Shown piece by piece: positions 7,716-7,738 of a DNA stretch of 7,738 bases. The stretch is taken from contig JAYZBT010000380.1 in the NCBI GenBank assembly GCA_036338615.1, positions 1 through 7,738 on the forward strand, in the 5' to 3' direction. The stretch comes from UBA1138 sp036338615 (GTDB lineage: Bacteria > Gemmatimonadota > Gemmatimonadetes > Longimicrobiales > Gaopeijiaceae). Position numbers and translations under genes: made by a program. Numbering within the stretch: the first letter of the stretch is position 1; every line of letters begins with the position of its first letter. The notes beneath the pieces are model-generated. The model was not told the origin of the DNA. It was given only the letters and a program-made list of their open reading frames with translations, and made no database searches.

Positions 7716-7738
7716 GTCATTGGCTCGCGGCCACGGCC

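Overview
The window is GC-rich bacterial DNA with tightly packed genes. It has a secreted beta-barrel-like protein with a C-terminal glycogen-binding-like domain, a lipoprotein PQQ-dehydrogenase paired with a diheme cytochrome c, and a Gram-negative type of envelope. Together these suggest a Gemmatimonadota- or Acidobacteriota-like environmental bacterium. That placement rests on gene style only, so it is tentative.

Layout. Left part (1-1150, plus strand): the 3' end of an unrecognised protein gene, then the wreck of a luciferase-like flavin monooxygenase gene that keeps only its two ends, in different frames. Centre (1224-5647, plus strand): a TPP riboswitch, thiC (HMP-P synthase), a diheme c-type cytochrome, and a PQQ-dependent alcohol dehydrogenase-like lipoprotein. 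These three genes overlap or abut (8 nt or a 1-nt gap, then 4 nt) and look like one transcription unit. Between 5648 and 5838 lies a convergent intergenic region with two interleaved inverted repeats (a terminator candidate) and a 47-codon reading frame that continues in frame beyond the dehydrogenase stop. Right part (5839-7715, minus strand): a two-gene operon with a 4-nt ATGA overlap. Its first gene encodes the barrel-like protein with the CBM48/AMPK-type domain, and its second a secreted protein of degenerate helical repeats.

How the genes work together. The riboswitch should lower thiC expression when TPP is plentiful. Because no terminator is visible after thiC and the next start overlaps its end, the cytochrome and PQQ-dehydrogenase may also come under thiamine control, which is an unexpected link. 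The cytochrome is the natural electron acceptor for the PQQ enzyme. The enzyme has the Asp-x-Asp pair that marks lanthanide-dependent PQQ alcohol dehydrogenases. No CRISPR array, tRNA, rRNA or insertion sequence was seen. No wholly new defence or mobile system is evident. The most unusual points are the riboswitch-thiC-cytochrome-PQQ arrangement, the G8 tract at the cytochrome/dehydrogenase junction, and the barrel plus glycogen-binding fusion with its coupled repeat protein.
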